A stretch of DNA of 64,000 nt from Phylloscopus collybita (Eukaryota > Chordata > Aves > Passeriformes > Phylloscopidae), in assembly GCA_027886175.1 (NCBI GenBank), contig JAJNNQ010000004.1:18733501-18797500 (forward strand), given 5' to 3'. The notes under the pieces were generated by a model, which saw nothing but the letters and a program-made list of their open reading frames with translations, was not told where the DNA came from and searched no databases. The translations under genes were made by a program, and so were the position numbers. Below, in pieces: positions 22,645 to 34,416 of the stretch (position 1 is the stretch's first letter; every line of letters begins with the position of its first letter).

Positions 22645-24458
22645 GTTCGTGAGACCAGTGCCTTCTCATCTCCATGCGCCTCCGTGTCCATCCGGACACC
22701 ACTCCATCTTGCATGCTCCGTTCTCGTGCTCCTAAGCCAGATTGCCAGCCCAATCCAGGCAGGTCGTCATCCCTACCAGCCATGCCAATGGAGCTTCAGA
22801 GATCCATGGGACGGTAGAGTGATTGCTCAGACTATCTGTAATGCACCTACCTTTATCATACACCTCAGTGACATATTTAACTTCGATGGCATAGGCCTCC
22901 ATCCCCAGGAGAAGCCTGCTTCCGACATTGCTTGAGGGACGTATTGGTGTCCTAGTGCCAATCCAGAGCAAAGCTACTGCATTCAATCCGACAGTGAATT
23001 TTGCAAACATTGGGGCTACGAAACAATTGTCACGAGTGATTTGTGAGTCCCAGCCAAGAAAGACACCTTCCTAGAAGTAACCTTCTGGCCAAAAAATTTT
23101 AAGAGAGCTGTGTACAGCACAAGCAGCCAAACCAGTGACATCAAAGGGACCTGTTCCCATTTAAATGTAACAGTCCTTCAGCCTCGAGACCCTACTTGGT
23201 CTCTCGGGTGAAAGTGGTCAGTCTATCTGTACCACACGGGAACAGACCCCAGCACGATTGTGCAAATCATTAGAGCTCCAACTCAACACCGTGCTGCATT
23301 CGGACCCAACCGTATAGCTGTTCAACAAAACCACCACAGACACAATGTTCTCGTGACAGGTCTCACCACTCTTGCACCAACGTTTCACAGTGCTTTCGAA
23401 CTGACATCACACACAATGTTCTACAGGATGCTAGGAGCTGCGTTCGCATCTTTAAATGCGACAAAGCCAAATCTTACCAGCTCCTGTTGGTTGTGTTATG
23501 ACACCTACCCACCATTATATGAGGGAGTAGCCCTCAATGATAAATTCAAGTACTCAAATGAAGGCAACCCTAAGCAATGTCATTGGGACATTCCCAGGAA
23601 AGGTATCACCCTAGAGCAAGTCTCAGGGAGAGGAGTCTGCATAGGCAGCAAGCATCTCACTCGACAACACAGAAACATCTGCAACACATCAGTCGTCCCC
23701 CACAGATCACGAGCATGGATAATTCCAGCTGCTCCGGGGACTTGGGCATGCAAAACCACAGGGATCACTCCATGTGTTTCAACAAAACATTTCAGGAATG
23801 GTAACGATTTTTGCGTGCAAGTTGTTGTCGTCCCCAGGATCCTTTACTACCCGGACGACAAGATGCTGCTACAAATGGAGACAGACCTCCCACGACAAAA
23901 GAGAGAACTCATCACGGCAGTCAGCCTTGCAGTTCTCTTGGGCCTCGGTGCGACAGGAGCGGCGACAGGCGTCTCTGCCCTCATCACGCAGAACCAAGGC
24001 CAAAGTCAACTGCAGACAACTGTTGACGAGGACCTGCTGCGGATTCAGAAATCAATATCGGACTTAGAGCATTCACTTAACTCTCTGGCCAAGGTCGTGC
24101 TTCAGAACAGGCATGGGCTAGATCTCTTGCTTTTGAGGCAAGGAGATCTATGTGCTGCCTGAATGAAAACTGCTGCTTTTATGCCAATTACTCTGGGCCA
24201 ATCAGACAGTCGATGGCAGAGTTGCAGCAGCGCTTAGAACAGAGAAGCAAATAGCACGCTCAGCAGAGTTGGTTTAATTCCTGGTTTTCCCAATCCCCTT
24301 GGTTTTTTACCCTAATTTCCACATTGGCAGGACCAGTCCTTGTTGTTCTCCTAGTTCTGATGTTCGATCCATGCCTTCTCAACAAGTTAACCCAATTCGT
24401 AAAAGCCCGGTTGGACTCAGTCAATATTATGTTTTTGGAACACAGACAGTTGATGTGA
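22645..24458 (+). pseudogene. env: ERV envelope remnant, gammaretroviral type
   Basis: Env mediates receptor binding and fusion at the membrane. A hydrophobic leader-like stretch (CSVLVLLSQIASPIQA) occurs near 22,710-22,760. In SU, TGA stops fall at 22,933, 23,044 and 23,209. CWLC, the SU disulphide-exchange motif of gamma-type Envs, is at 23,485-23,496, and several N-X-S/T sites are present. The furin-type site RQKR is at 23,893-23,904 and is followed at once by a hydrophobic fusion-peptide region. A heptad-rich stretch follows, then an immunosuppressive-domain-like segment at 24,103-24,150. A one-base frameshift at about 24,160 splits the CX6CC motif: Cys at 24,151, Cys pair at 24,171-24,176. 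TAG at 24,252 then interrupts the other frame, which holds a membrane anchor near 24,295-24,360 and ends at TGA 24,456. It is not functional as it stands. Confidence 0.9.
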
Positions 24459-24550
24459 CGCGTTGTTTACGAGAGTTGTACCTTGTTTACTAACCTGTTT
24501 ACAGTTCATACTAACCCAAAGTTCACACAGTTGTAAAATTTTCCTGTCAT

Positions 24551-24562
24551 GGAGAGGGGGGA
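24551..24562 (+). other. Polypurine tract
   Basis: GGAGAGGGGGGA lies two bases before the 3' LTR, where plus-strand DNA synthesis is primed in retroviruses. The TA that separates it from TGTT fits the two bases normally removed before integration. Confidence 0.85.
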
Positions 24563-24564
24563 TA

Positions 24565-24858
24565 TGTTGGCAGGCAGATTTAATGGTTATAGATAGCGTC
24601 CCCGTCTCTCCGCAGTTCTTACCAATTCCGGTCGTGCCTCGCGGACCCCCACTGGTGTGACGTGACCACGTTACGTCCATAAAAGATACCGCGCGCGCTT
24701 GAATAAATGCATTTCACCATCCGCTATATTAGTGCTGTGTGTGATTGCCCGGCACGGTCTGTGCATTATAAAGGAGGTGATCGGCCGTAGCCTCGTTGAA
24801 CCAGGTCGCCAATACCGGGCCTCGCCGAGCGCCCACGTGTGCCCGGATCCTGGTAATA
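24565..24858 (+). mobile_element. 3' LTR of the ERV (294 bp)
   Basis: This is the second copy of the 16,733-17,019 LTR, with TGTT and AATA ends, the TATA-like box at 24,679 and AATAAA at 24,702. It has a 7-bp segment (GAGCGCC) near its end that the 5' copy lacks. Six of the roughly twelve substitutions cluster in the last 30 bases, next to this indel. Confidence 0.95.
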
Positions 24859-24864
24859 GCCAAT
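24859..24864. repeat. Right target-site duplication (GCCAAT)
   Basis: These six bases follow the 3' LTR and match GCCAGT at 16,727-16,732 except for one transition. Confidence 0.6.
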
Positions 24865-26068
24865 ATATCTTAGTGATGTGAGAGCTGATAACCTCCTTTA
24901 CTTCATTACATTTATGCAGATTCCAGATGCATTTACTATGTCATCAAAACACCTGGTTTTTTTGAAAACATGTTGAGAAAAGGAATGTTGTATAGACTAA
25001 TTCAGTTGGATTGTAATGAGAAAAAAAAATTAAAACCAATGAGATGTACAAGTTTTTCATAAGTTCAGCACTCTTTTCCTTTGCATTCATTATTCAGTGG
25101 GTTAAAAAAGCTTTTCTCCAAGCAGGTGCTGATCTTGTTTTCACTCTTGGTGAAGAAATGTCTCCAAAGGAAACCTGTAAAAGTTGTAAGGAGAGCAAAG
25201 GTCAAGGTAAGTGGTGAAAAGTGGCATTTCTGCAGAACAAAAAAGAAACCCAGGCAAACCAAGGTGCTGGACCTGCTCAGTAGAGTTTGGTACTGAACAG
25301 CAAGCATTAATTGCATAAATTAAGGGGGTTTTTTGTCTGTTTGGGTTTTTTTTTTTCCCTGAATGGAACTCTTTACAGATGTCACTCTTAGAAGGAGGCA
25401 AACAAAAATATGCTCTATTAACAGTCTTTTCCTTCCTCTTTTGTAGCTTATCAAAGGAGCCAAATCCTTCCAATTCAGTTTGGACTGACCTTTATGCATT
25501 TCATTTTAGTTTAAAAAAGCCCTTACTTCGTTTCACTGGGATAGTGGGCTAAACATTAAGGTGAGCATGGAGACAGTCCACTTTTGAAGAATAATGAGCT
25601 AATTACATCTAGTTCTGTCTCAAATTATTACTTTAAACCCATATTTCTCAATGGTGTGCAGTGCTTTCCATCCTGCCTGAAATTCTTTTTCCTTCCTGCA
25701 CAAGAGTAGAAAAGGCAGAAGTGACTGAGGTCTAATATCTCACCTGAACCCTTAATGAAAAATGGATGTGGTCATAGTTCCACCTCTGCTGCTGGGAATA
25801 CGACAAAAGCTTTTGACAGGGAACAGGCAAGGCAGGGAGCAGGCAGGCCCAGGGGACAGGCACGAGCTGCTGGGACTCTGGTGACACATGTGCACTTGTA
25901 GGAAATGTAGAGACCACATCCTCTTGTTACCTGTGAGAAATGGAGCTTGCTCTGAATTCTCAGGTCACAGCTCAGAGACATGCAACCACCTCAGAGGGCC
26001 AAGACAGATCCTGGAAAGAAAGGAGGATTTGGTGGAGGGTGTTGCAATGCCAGTACTGTGTGCTCTGT
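24865..26068. other. Noncoding host DNA right of the ERV
   Basis: The sequence is AT-rich with short T runs near 25,347. No gene or recognisable element was seen. Confidence 0.5.
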
Positions 26069-26751
26069 TGTCTTGGTTTGGAACGACAGGTGTCTGCCAG
26101 GGAAAGCTGGAGTTTCCCTTGGAATGGAGAATGAAAACCCTTCACCACTTCCCTCCAAATTATTATAATTTTGCAATTAAGGAGCTTTCAGGCAAAGATA
26201 TGGGAATAAGAACAACAGTTCTTTACTAGGAATATTGAAAAATACAAATGTAGTAGTACAAAAAAAGGCAAGCAAATAAACAATCCTAGAAACCCTGACA
26301 GAGTCTACAACCTGACACCCTGTTGGTCAGGGAGTTGGAAGCAGCCCACAGTGAGTCCTCCTGGAGTGGCAGATGTGGTGCTGTTGGAGCAAAGATGATC
26401 CTGAGAGAAAAGGGTCCAGTGATGGTGAGAAGGGTCCAGTCTTCCTCCAGGAATCCAGTGGAACCAGATCCCTGCTGTTCCTGTGTCTCAGTTTTATCCA
26501 GGTAGGAATGGCTGGCTCCTCCCACTGGGTGGAGCATCTCATACTGGGATGATGGAATGTGTCCTGTCCTTGGGGAGCCTTCATGGCCCATTAGCAGCAG
26601 ATATCCCCTGGAGGGAGGAGGGGTGGTGACAGAGATAAGAAACACTGCCCCACCTGGTTTGAACAGCTGGCCCATGATCAGAAGGCATCTGCCCCCCTCC
26701 CCCCAGAGTTACAAGAGATAAAGAAAAACATCTCCCCAACTGCTCTCAACA
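26069..26751 (-). mobile_element. Probable solo LTR of a songbird-type ERV family
   Basis: The segment starts TGTCTTGGTTTGGAACGACA and ends CTCTCAACA, giving TG...CA ends in either orientation. The internal sequence (GACAGGTGTCTGCC, CCTGACACCCTGTTGGTCAG, GAGCATCTCATACTGGGATG) matches my recollection of an LTR family common in songbird genomes. On - a TATA-like GGATAAAACTG occurs near 26,495, which favours minus orientation. No coding sequence adjoins it, and no clear target duplication is seen at these ends. Confidence 0.55.
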
Positions 26752-28674
26752 GATAAATAGAACACACATTTTTTTTTAGGTTCCATAACCCAAGACATCT
26801 GTCCAGGCAGCGATGGAAGGAATGCAGAGTCTTGAGGAATTCAGAGCAATTCCCAGCCCTGCAGCAGGGGAATGAGAAATTGGAGCTGCAGAGGATGGAG
26901 CAAGGAAACAAGAGTGAACATTGTGAGGGGATCAAATGCACCATGAGATAATTACCTGAGCAGTTTTCAGGTGAATGGAATGCACTGTTCCGCTTCTTGG
27001 GAAGTCAGATAATTTAAAGAACACCCATGAGAAAAGCTCTGGTAAGAACAGGCTGGCACTTGGACTTTTTTTGTTGTTTGAACAATATTAAGGCTGAACT
27101 AGCACCTCATCATTTCACTGAGCAGTGGCCTATTGTAAGTCACAGATTGCAGCTCAGAGAAGAAAAGAAATACAAATAGTAGGATTTATAGAAAGCAAAT
27201 AGTCATTTTGTCTATTAAGGGAGAGTCAAACTCAGTGCAAGGGAAGGGTGAAATCAATATGCTGTAACTCATAAATGTAAAGGCAGTATAGAAGAAATAT
27301 GAGAAGATTTGAAGGTGAACTCACTACAATGATCACTTTATTTTTAACACAGTAAGTAGTCTAGTGGTTTCAGTAGCAAAGATGAGAAGTTTACAAGATA
27401 TAATAAAACTCTCAGAAGTCAGAGCTTTTTCTTGGGTCACAAAACACATTTTTTTGGAAAGAAATGCTGTCAGCCATGTATCAGATCCTTCACTGTTCTG
27501 GATTTCTCTTCCTGTGTGCCTTTCAGGAAGAACCACATTATTAATAGAGCCTTCTTTGTTTGATTAATCATTAAAAGAATGGCTGTGATTTCTTTTGTTC
27601 CCTTCACAGGAAGCCATGAAAATGTAGGTATGTAACCTTCTTTCTCATGATTAACAAATTCAAAGGCATGGTCTGTCTGATAATTTAATTTTTTTTTACC
27701 TTGAAATGCAAACTCAAGAACAATGTTATGCACATTGAGGAACTTTTACTTCAGTCTGGTCCCTGGGACTAAATTCCCATTTACAGCTTGTTCCATCATG
27801 TGAAGTAAAGCACAATACATGGGGAAAATAAGTTCATATAGGTAGGTTTCTTAAGATTGAAGTACTTAAAATAATAAAGGTCTTGTGACAAGGTAATCCA
27901 AGTAATGAAATAAACATCTTGAGATCATTGAATCTGTGTGCTTATTCTTTATTTCAGGTTATCTGTTGTTTATTCCTTTGTGAAGCTGACAGGTCTGAAC
28001 AATCTGCTTTTAAAGGCAACATTCTAAATTATAATATCAAATTTATATTTATTTTAAACTGTTGCAAAACATACAGAACTGTAGCTTCTGGGTCTTGCCT
28101 TTGAATGCCTTTCATTTCTTTGCCACAAAAGAGGGAGTGAGAAGCAGGTAAGAAAAATGTATTTATCTCTCCCTGAAGAAGACTGCAGGGAAAACCCTGA
28201 AACGGCCTTGTCTGTAGAGAGGACCTTTAGACTGTGAAGAGCAGCACAAGACAAAGAATCTGTTTGTCCCTAAGTGCAGTGAACAGCTGAACAAGCTGAG
28301 ACCAAAAGCTAATCCACATTGGCACTTGATGTATCAGTGGCTCATGTGAAATGACGAGTTGGAGGAAAGGCCATGAAGGCACGTGAGAGGTCACCTGGGA
28401 AGTGACAGAAATAGAGAAAAAAAATAAAAAATATGAAGAATAAAAGGGAAAGGATAGAAAGAGAGGAACAGAGAAACCTTGCAGAAGCATTTCAGGTGGC
28501 TGTCACTGAGCCAAGTCTGTGTAAATTCTGCAGAAAGGTGTTGCAGATGTGAGATGAAGGGCAGAGCTGGGTGGGTGAATACAGAGCTGGGAGGTCCCAG
28601 CCTCTGCAAGGACATCCCTCCTGGGGCCACCTAGCTCATGGCCCTGTCTTTGAGAATAACAAGATGCAGAATCC
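26752..28674. other. Noncoding host DNA
   Basis: No gene, RNA or transposon was recognised. It is AT-rich with short A/T runs. Confidence 0.5.
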
Positions 28675-28830
28675 CGGAGACACAGAATATTCTGATTTGG
28701 AAGGGACCTGCAAGGATCATCACATCCAGCTCTTCAGTGGCCCATACAAGGGGAAGGAAGGGATGGCAAAAGTGACCACAGAAATGCCTTGGGGAGATGC
28801 TGGGACGTTTGGGACAGGAGGGGCTGGCTA
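28675..28830 (-). mobile_element. CR1 LINE 3'-end fragment
   Basis: The stretch with GATTTGGAAGGGACCTGCAA followed by GGATCATCACATCCAGCTC is the reverse complement of the conserved CR1 3' end, which in birds ends in a GATGATCTC...AGGTCCCTTCCAA-type sequence. Only the last 100-150 bp of the element is present, typical of 5'-truncated CR1 copies. Confidence 0.65.
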
Positions 28831-30867
28831 AGAACACCCACCTAAGCCAGGCAGCTTGCACAGAAGGTCAGTAGTTCTTTCTCCCTTATCCCTTTACCAG
28901 ATCACCTCAGAGGAAAGTGCTGCTCTGTAATTCCATAAAGAATTGCCCAGGAAAATCAAGGAATGCTAAACTTAGCAAAGATAATGTTTCTGAAAGCTAA
29001 TGGAGGGAGGAAATATCCATCCCAAGAGCAAGGCAGAGTTTTTCACATGCACTGTAAGGCAAAGGACCAGAAATGCACATTTTCCATCCTGACAGGTCAC
29101 TCCTCAGTGCTTCATCCTGATATGAACAGATCCCCTCAATAGTTAACTCAGCCAAGGGAGATTTCAGATCAATCTTCCTCACTGCAGCCATGCCTCCTTC
29201 CCAATCAATAATGGCTGATGAATACTCTGTCAAGCCCATAGCACAGACACAATGGAAATCCTGCTCTTTTCCAAAGTGCCTTTGCAAGCCCCATGGATAA
29301 GGGGTGCTTTTCTGCTGCTCTGCTGATTCTCAGCAGCAAAGCTGAATTCCTGATGATGCTGCCATTCTGCAGAGGCAGCACTGCACTGCTAACCTGCACC
29401 TTTCTGCCCATGGAGGGGTTTAGTGAGAGCTTTTTTAGTTCATTTGAGAATGAATTCAAACACACGATCTATACAGCTCTCATCTTTAATAAAGTCTGAG
29501 GGGTTTTTTGTTTGTTTTGTTGTTTTTTGTTTTTTGTTTTTTTTTTTTACTTAAAATCTGTTTTCACAATAGCTGCAAAGTTGTTTTTCAAAATAATGCT
29601 CTGATAATTGGACATTTTCTCTAAGTGTAAAGTTCTGTAAGCAGTGCAAGCTATCTGAATTAAAACTGAGGGTTTTTTTCTGCAAAAACTAGGAAAAATT
29701 ACAAGGTTTGAAAGATCAGATGGTTCACATTCATAAATCAAATCCCTTAATTGCACTGAAGTACTAAAAGAAGAAACACTTTTGAGAACTTGAAAGTTAG
29801 GATGCACTTTTTTGGGAACTCAGCCCTTTGTGATGTACACATTCCCAAAATATCTATGCCTGATTCTAATCTACAGTAGCATTGTCCATAATTAAAAAAT
29901 ATTTTACAATATGCTCTTTCAAAAATCCCCAGTAATTAATAATAAATATCCCTTTTCAACAGCACATGAATCTACAATAATGAAATAAAACTGAAGTTAG
30001 AAGCACAGCACTCCAGCCTATGCAAACAGACTTGGCAGTTCTAAGTACAGATTTATGTCTGGAAGGATGCATTCTCCTTGAAGATGTTTGTGCAACCTAC
30101 TTATCAGAAGAAAGAGATTTCCTGGAGATTTCCTTTAATTAGCTGGAACAAGTCATTAGTAAAACAAGCAACTAAAACCATAAGCATATAAGCTAGCGTA
30201 GTTTATTTAAAAAGCAGTAATTGAAAATATATCCTAAAATTCAAGAAAGGTGTGACCAGGTTCAGTAACAGCTCTTTCTGTGGACAACAATGAGAGTGTT
30301 GGAAGAGAAAATTTAGCAGTCTGCCTGGAAAGATAATGAGAGGAGAGGAAATACATGATCCATGCTAATGTGGTTTTTGTCCCTCCCCTTCTCAATTTCT
30401 GAAAGCCTCCATTTATTCCTGTGGCAACTAGGAGCCATCATCACCGTCAATTACATTTTTTTGCACTGAGTGAATGCAAGGTCATTTCCAAAAGATTCTG
30501 AATCAGAAAAACCCAAAGTTTGGAATGCAGTGATTTCCCTGTATTTCCTGGAGTAGCCACGGCCTGGTGTGATTTGAACACGAGCCGCAAGGTCTCTCCC
30601 AGGGGGTTATAGGAGGCAGGGGCTGTGTCCCTTCCCTTTCCCACAATGAGAATTTGTGCCTCATTCCTCTCTCCCCAGGCTGAAGCTCACCCCTGTGGTT
30701 CTGCACTGTGCATATTGACTCAAATGAAGCTTTGTGTAATAAGATTTAAATTGTAATGACTCATCATGTCAACCTCTTTTTGCTGGTATTCTACCCAGTA
30801 AGTGAGCACGGAGTGCAGGGTCCTACTGCAGAAAATCCCAGCAAGTTGGCAGTGGGTAAGTATTCAA
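28831..30867. other. Noncoding host DNA
   Basis: A T/G tract with a T run lies at about 29,502-29,550. No gene or recognised element otherwise. Confidence 0.5.
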
Positions 30868-31055
30868 AAAAAAAACACAGCAAAAAAACCAACAAACAAA
30901 AAAACCCCACAAACAAAAAACCAACCAAACAAAAAAAAACCCAACCAACCAAACAAGCAAACATCACACACCAAGCCACACCAAACAAAAAAACCCCAAC
31001 CAAACAAACAACAAAACAAAACAAAAAACAAACCCAAAAAACCCAAAAGAACACT
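30868..31055. repeat. A/C-only low-complexity tract (about 190 bp)
   Basis: The + strand is almost entirely A and C, with CAAA, CCAA and CCCCA patterns but no fixed period. It produces long open frames in several phases rich in K, N, T, P and Q, which are composition artefacts. Confidence 0.9.
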
Positions 31056-34000
31056 ACAGTGGAAACTTCTCCCAAAATCACAGCATGCCCAGAGGTCCAA
31101 AGGGATGATTTCTTGTGAGTGTTCTTATTACACCCATTATCACCATTTCTGGATTTTCTCCTGAATCCATCACATTTAGATCCAGGTCCTCACTGGCTTT
31201 TAGTGGGACCAGACTGTCTTCTTTATATGGGCCTGAGGTGAAGGGTTTCAAAACATTATTTTTCAAGATTGTTTAAACATTCAGCCGTGCACATACACAC
31301 AGACAGCTGTTTTCTAATAATCCTTTTATCAGCCTGAAGCTGAAACAACTTTCTTTCTTGCAAGGATCTGTTATTGAGAGTTTCTTATTAGTAACTAGAT
31401 GCTGACATTGATTTCATTAAAAAATAAGCACAGTCCCACAGAGCTTTTGATTTATTTTTTTTAATTGCATAACATGTAGAGTATAAACACAAACTGCTTT
31501 GCTCAGAACTGTATCTCTTTAATTGCCTGAATTAAAAGGATTTCTGGATCAGCAGTTTCTCTCATTTTTGGTACACATTGGTGGCATGTTACCAAGGTAC
31601 CTCTGAAACTGCTAAATCTGGCTGGGGCTGAAAAAAATGTGGAAAAATTATTTTTGTGTGCTTTGTAAAAAGAGTTCAAAACCATTGTTTTGGAATAGCC
31701 ATTTAGAATAATGGCTATTCTGTGCAGGATCAGCTGTAAATAAATATCTTTTCTTTTTACATTGAAGTATAGGAATAACTGTCTTGAGATACCATTTTGT
31801 GTCCAATAACTCTAATAGACAAATCTTGTTGATTTGCACCAAAAGGTAAATTGACTCTAAGCCCAGAATGTGGCTCTTTTGTGTCATTTTTTTAAAGAAA
31901 GAGGTTAACAAAACTCTTCAAACACACCAAACATGCTTCTCTATATGATTCCACTTCAATCTACAGAGGACAATTCTCTGGCTGGTTTCTAAATTCTGGT
32001 GCTCTCTATTTAAATATCCATAGGAAGTATGAGCAGGCTTCTCTCCTTCTCATTTCTCAGCTGAGCATTTAATAGCAACTGTTAAATGACTTAATACTAT
32101 AAGAAAGTAGGTTGGGGAAGAGGGAGGAGGATGAAAAATTGACAAAGGAATGGGGAAGAGAGCTGAAGCTTAAAGCTCCTTGTAGGACATAACTGTAGCT
32201 CTTCTGACTCCTTATTTGCAATCTTGCTTCTCTTAAGAATCCAAATATTTACAAGGCTGTAAGTGAAAGGCATAGAAGTGGTAAATATCAATATCTAATA
32301 GCTGGTGTCTTTCTCCCTGTTCTCCCTGAATGCTTATTTCCTAGGGAATGCTGTCAATGAACAAACCCCACATTAGTGGCTTCTTATTTCCCCCAAAAGT
32401 ACATCCTCCTTGGATGTACCTTTCTCATCCTCACAGAAAAATCTTTTGTATTTCAGGACTGATTGGATTTTTTTTTTTTTTCCTGGCAACTCTTCCTGCT
32501 CTCATTAGCACATGAAAGTCTAATTGTGCTGGGCAGCTCTGTCCTGGCAAGCAACTTTGAAATTATATGTGAAACAGAGCTAGACATCATTAATTCTACT
32601 TTTTAGTTAAGTTTTTCTCATGTGAATGATGTGATTTGCTCCTTACTTAAAAAGAATCTGTATTTTTTTAAGCCTTCTGCACTGTGATATCAATTAAGGT
32701 ATATAAAATATACGACTGCAACTGATTAGAAATCAGTGAGAAAATCCATCTGAAATTTATAGACATTAATAAGAAGAACCAAACAATTAATTTATGCTCA
32801 ATCCAGTGACTCAGTACCCAACTTGTTTCCTCTGTTTATTTTTATATCAGCATCTTAATTCAGGAGCAGGTAGGGAATACATCCATATGTTTTACTTCTT
32901 TTGTAGAATTAGCTTAAAGGAAAAGAAGAAAACCACCAAACCATAGGATTGCAGACTTGCCATTTCTTTTTCCTGAGAGAATCATAAATTATTTAAAGTT
33001 TCTTCATCTTGAGAATGCCCAGATGAATGCTCTGAGATATTCAAAGGCTAGAAGCTGAAAGATTGTACAGGTGATTCAATAATTCTTGGCAACAACTAAA
33101 ATAAAAATTGTACTTTATTTTTTGTATTTTAAGTATGAGGGATTCATTTTTCTCTCTTGATTTTCCTCTGTATCAACAAATAATTTAAAACATATCAGTA
33201 TTAAATATAACCATAGCTAAAATGCAAATGTATGGATGGGATCATTCCATTTTTAGTTTCCTTGGAAAGACTTTTTTTTTGCTTTTTCCACTTGGTCCTT
33301 TCTACTTGAAAAAGCAATATTTCTCATGTGAACACTGCTCATTAAGTCAGGCATTCATATTTTTTCTATTACTACTTCTCTTGGTGCTTATTTAAGAAGT
33401 TTGTTTGCAAAGTTGAATACTCAAATTTCCTTTTCAACACTTGTATTGATTTTCTTTTGTCTTTTAACAAGCAGGCAGCAACCTGTACTCAACATGGAAA
33501 AAAAAATAACAAACAGGCAGGAAAATAATAACCAGCAAAAAATAGCAAAATCAACATTTTTGTTCATCTTGTAATGAATACTGTGAGCAAGCCAAGATCC
33601 AGCTGTACCCCAGTAGAATAGCAGGGGACTTTATTTCTGGAGTGGCAATGACATCATGAATACATGAGGGGAGAGAGTTCCTAAAAAATAATGAAATAAA
33701 TTCAAATGGAAGCTTGTTAGGTTTTTCAGCAGGTGATAATTACTTGAATTCAGACTCCTGTCCCAAAATTGGCTGCAAATATGTTAATCCAGCAGGGTGT
33801 GGAAAGTTAATCTTGATTCTAAATGACTGTTGTCCCTTCAGTGCAGGGCGTGGAGCCATGAATATGCATCCCAGCCCTTGCAGGGGCAGAGATGGCATTT
33901 GACCCATCACACCGAGTCCTGTAGGTGCCCCTCGGGGAGTTCAGGGGGTATCAGAGCCTCTGTGCAAGGTTGTGAGTCCAGAGCTGCTCCTGTGTGGGGA

Positions 34001-34058
34001 TGGACAGGAAGACAGCAGAAGAGAGAGTGAGCAGATGTGGAGAGAGAGGGCATTTTTC
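31056..34058. other. Noncoding host DNA
   Basis: The region is AT-rich. The last roughly 120 bp (from about 33,930) may already belong to the CR1 copy that follows. No gene was recognised. Confidence 0.5.
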
Positions 34059-34416
34059 AGCCCGGAGAGGAGGAGGCTCAGGGCTGACCTCGTCACTCTC
34101 CACAACTCCCTGAGAGGAGGGGGCAGCCAGGATGGGGTCAGGCTCTGATTCCAGGCAACAAGTGACAGAAGAGGACATGGACTCAGTCTGAGCCAGGGGA
34201 GGTTCAGGCTGGACATTTGGGGGAATTTCTGCACAGAAGGGGCTGTCAAACAGTGGTAAAAGCTGCCTGAGCAGGTGGTAAAGTCATCACCCCATGAGGT
34301 GATTAAGGAAAGCCTGGACATGGCATTTAGTGCCAAAGCCTGGGTGACAACACAGTGTTGGGTCAAAGGTTGGGTCTGATGACCTCAGAGGTCCTTTCCA
34401 ACCTAATTGATTCTGT
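34059..34416 (+). mobile_element. CR1 LINE 3' fragment
   Basis: This carries the CR1 3' region in order: CAGCCCGGAGAGGAGGAGGC, CTCTCCACAACTCCCTGAGA, AGCCAGGGGAGGTTCAGGCT, a GGGCTGTCAAACAGTGG segment, and the terminal GTCTGATGACCTCAGAGGTC followed by CTTTCCAACCTAATTGATTC. These are conserved features of the end of ORF2 and the 3' UTR. The copy may extend left to about 33,930. It is 5'-truncated and encodes nothing functional. Confidence 0.88.

Larger units (their letters stand above)
16733..24858 (+). mobile_element. Full-length endogenous retrovirus, class II (alpharetrovirus-like gag-pol, gamma-type env), inactivated
   Basis: Two near-identical LTRs bracket, in order, a primer-binding site, gag, protease, RT/RNase H, integrase, env and a polypurine tract. 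This is the complete layout of a simple retrovirus. The flanks carry a probable 6-bp duplication with one mismatch, a length known for alpharetroviruses and other class II elements. Every gene has stops or frameshifts, so no full-length product can be made from this copy. The body is much richer in CpG than the flanking DNA, which fits an insertion younger than its surroundings. Class II is inferred from the capsid homology region, the DTG protease, the YMDD polymerase and the integrase. The exact family cannot be named without a database search. Confidence 0.96.

Noticed and set aside
22684..22686. GTG as the env start
   Set aside because: The frame is open upstream to 22,645. A spliced start with Gag-derived residues fits the layout better.
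30756..31164. Two 120-codon open frames rich in K, N, T, P and Q
   Set aside because: They come from the A/C-only tract, which cannot encode most stop codons.
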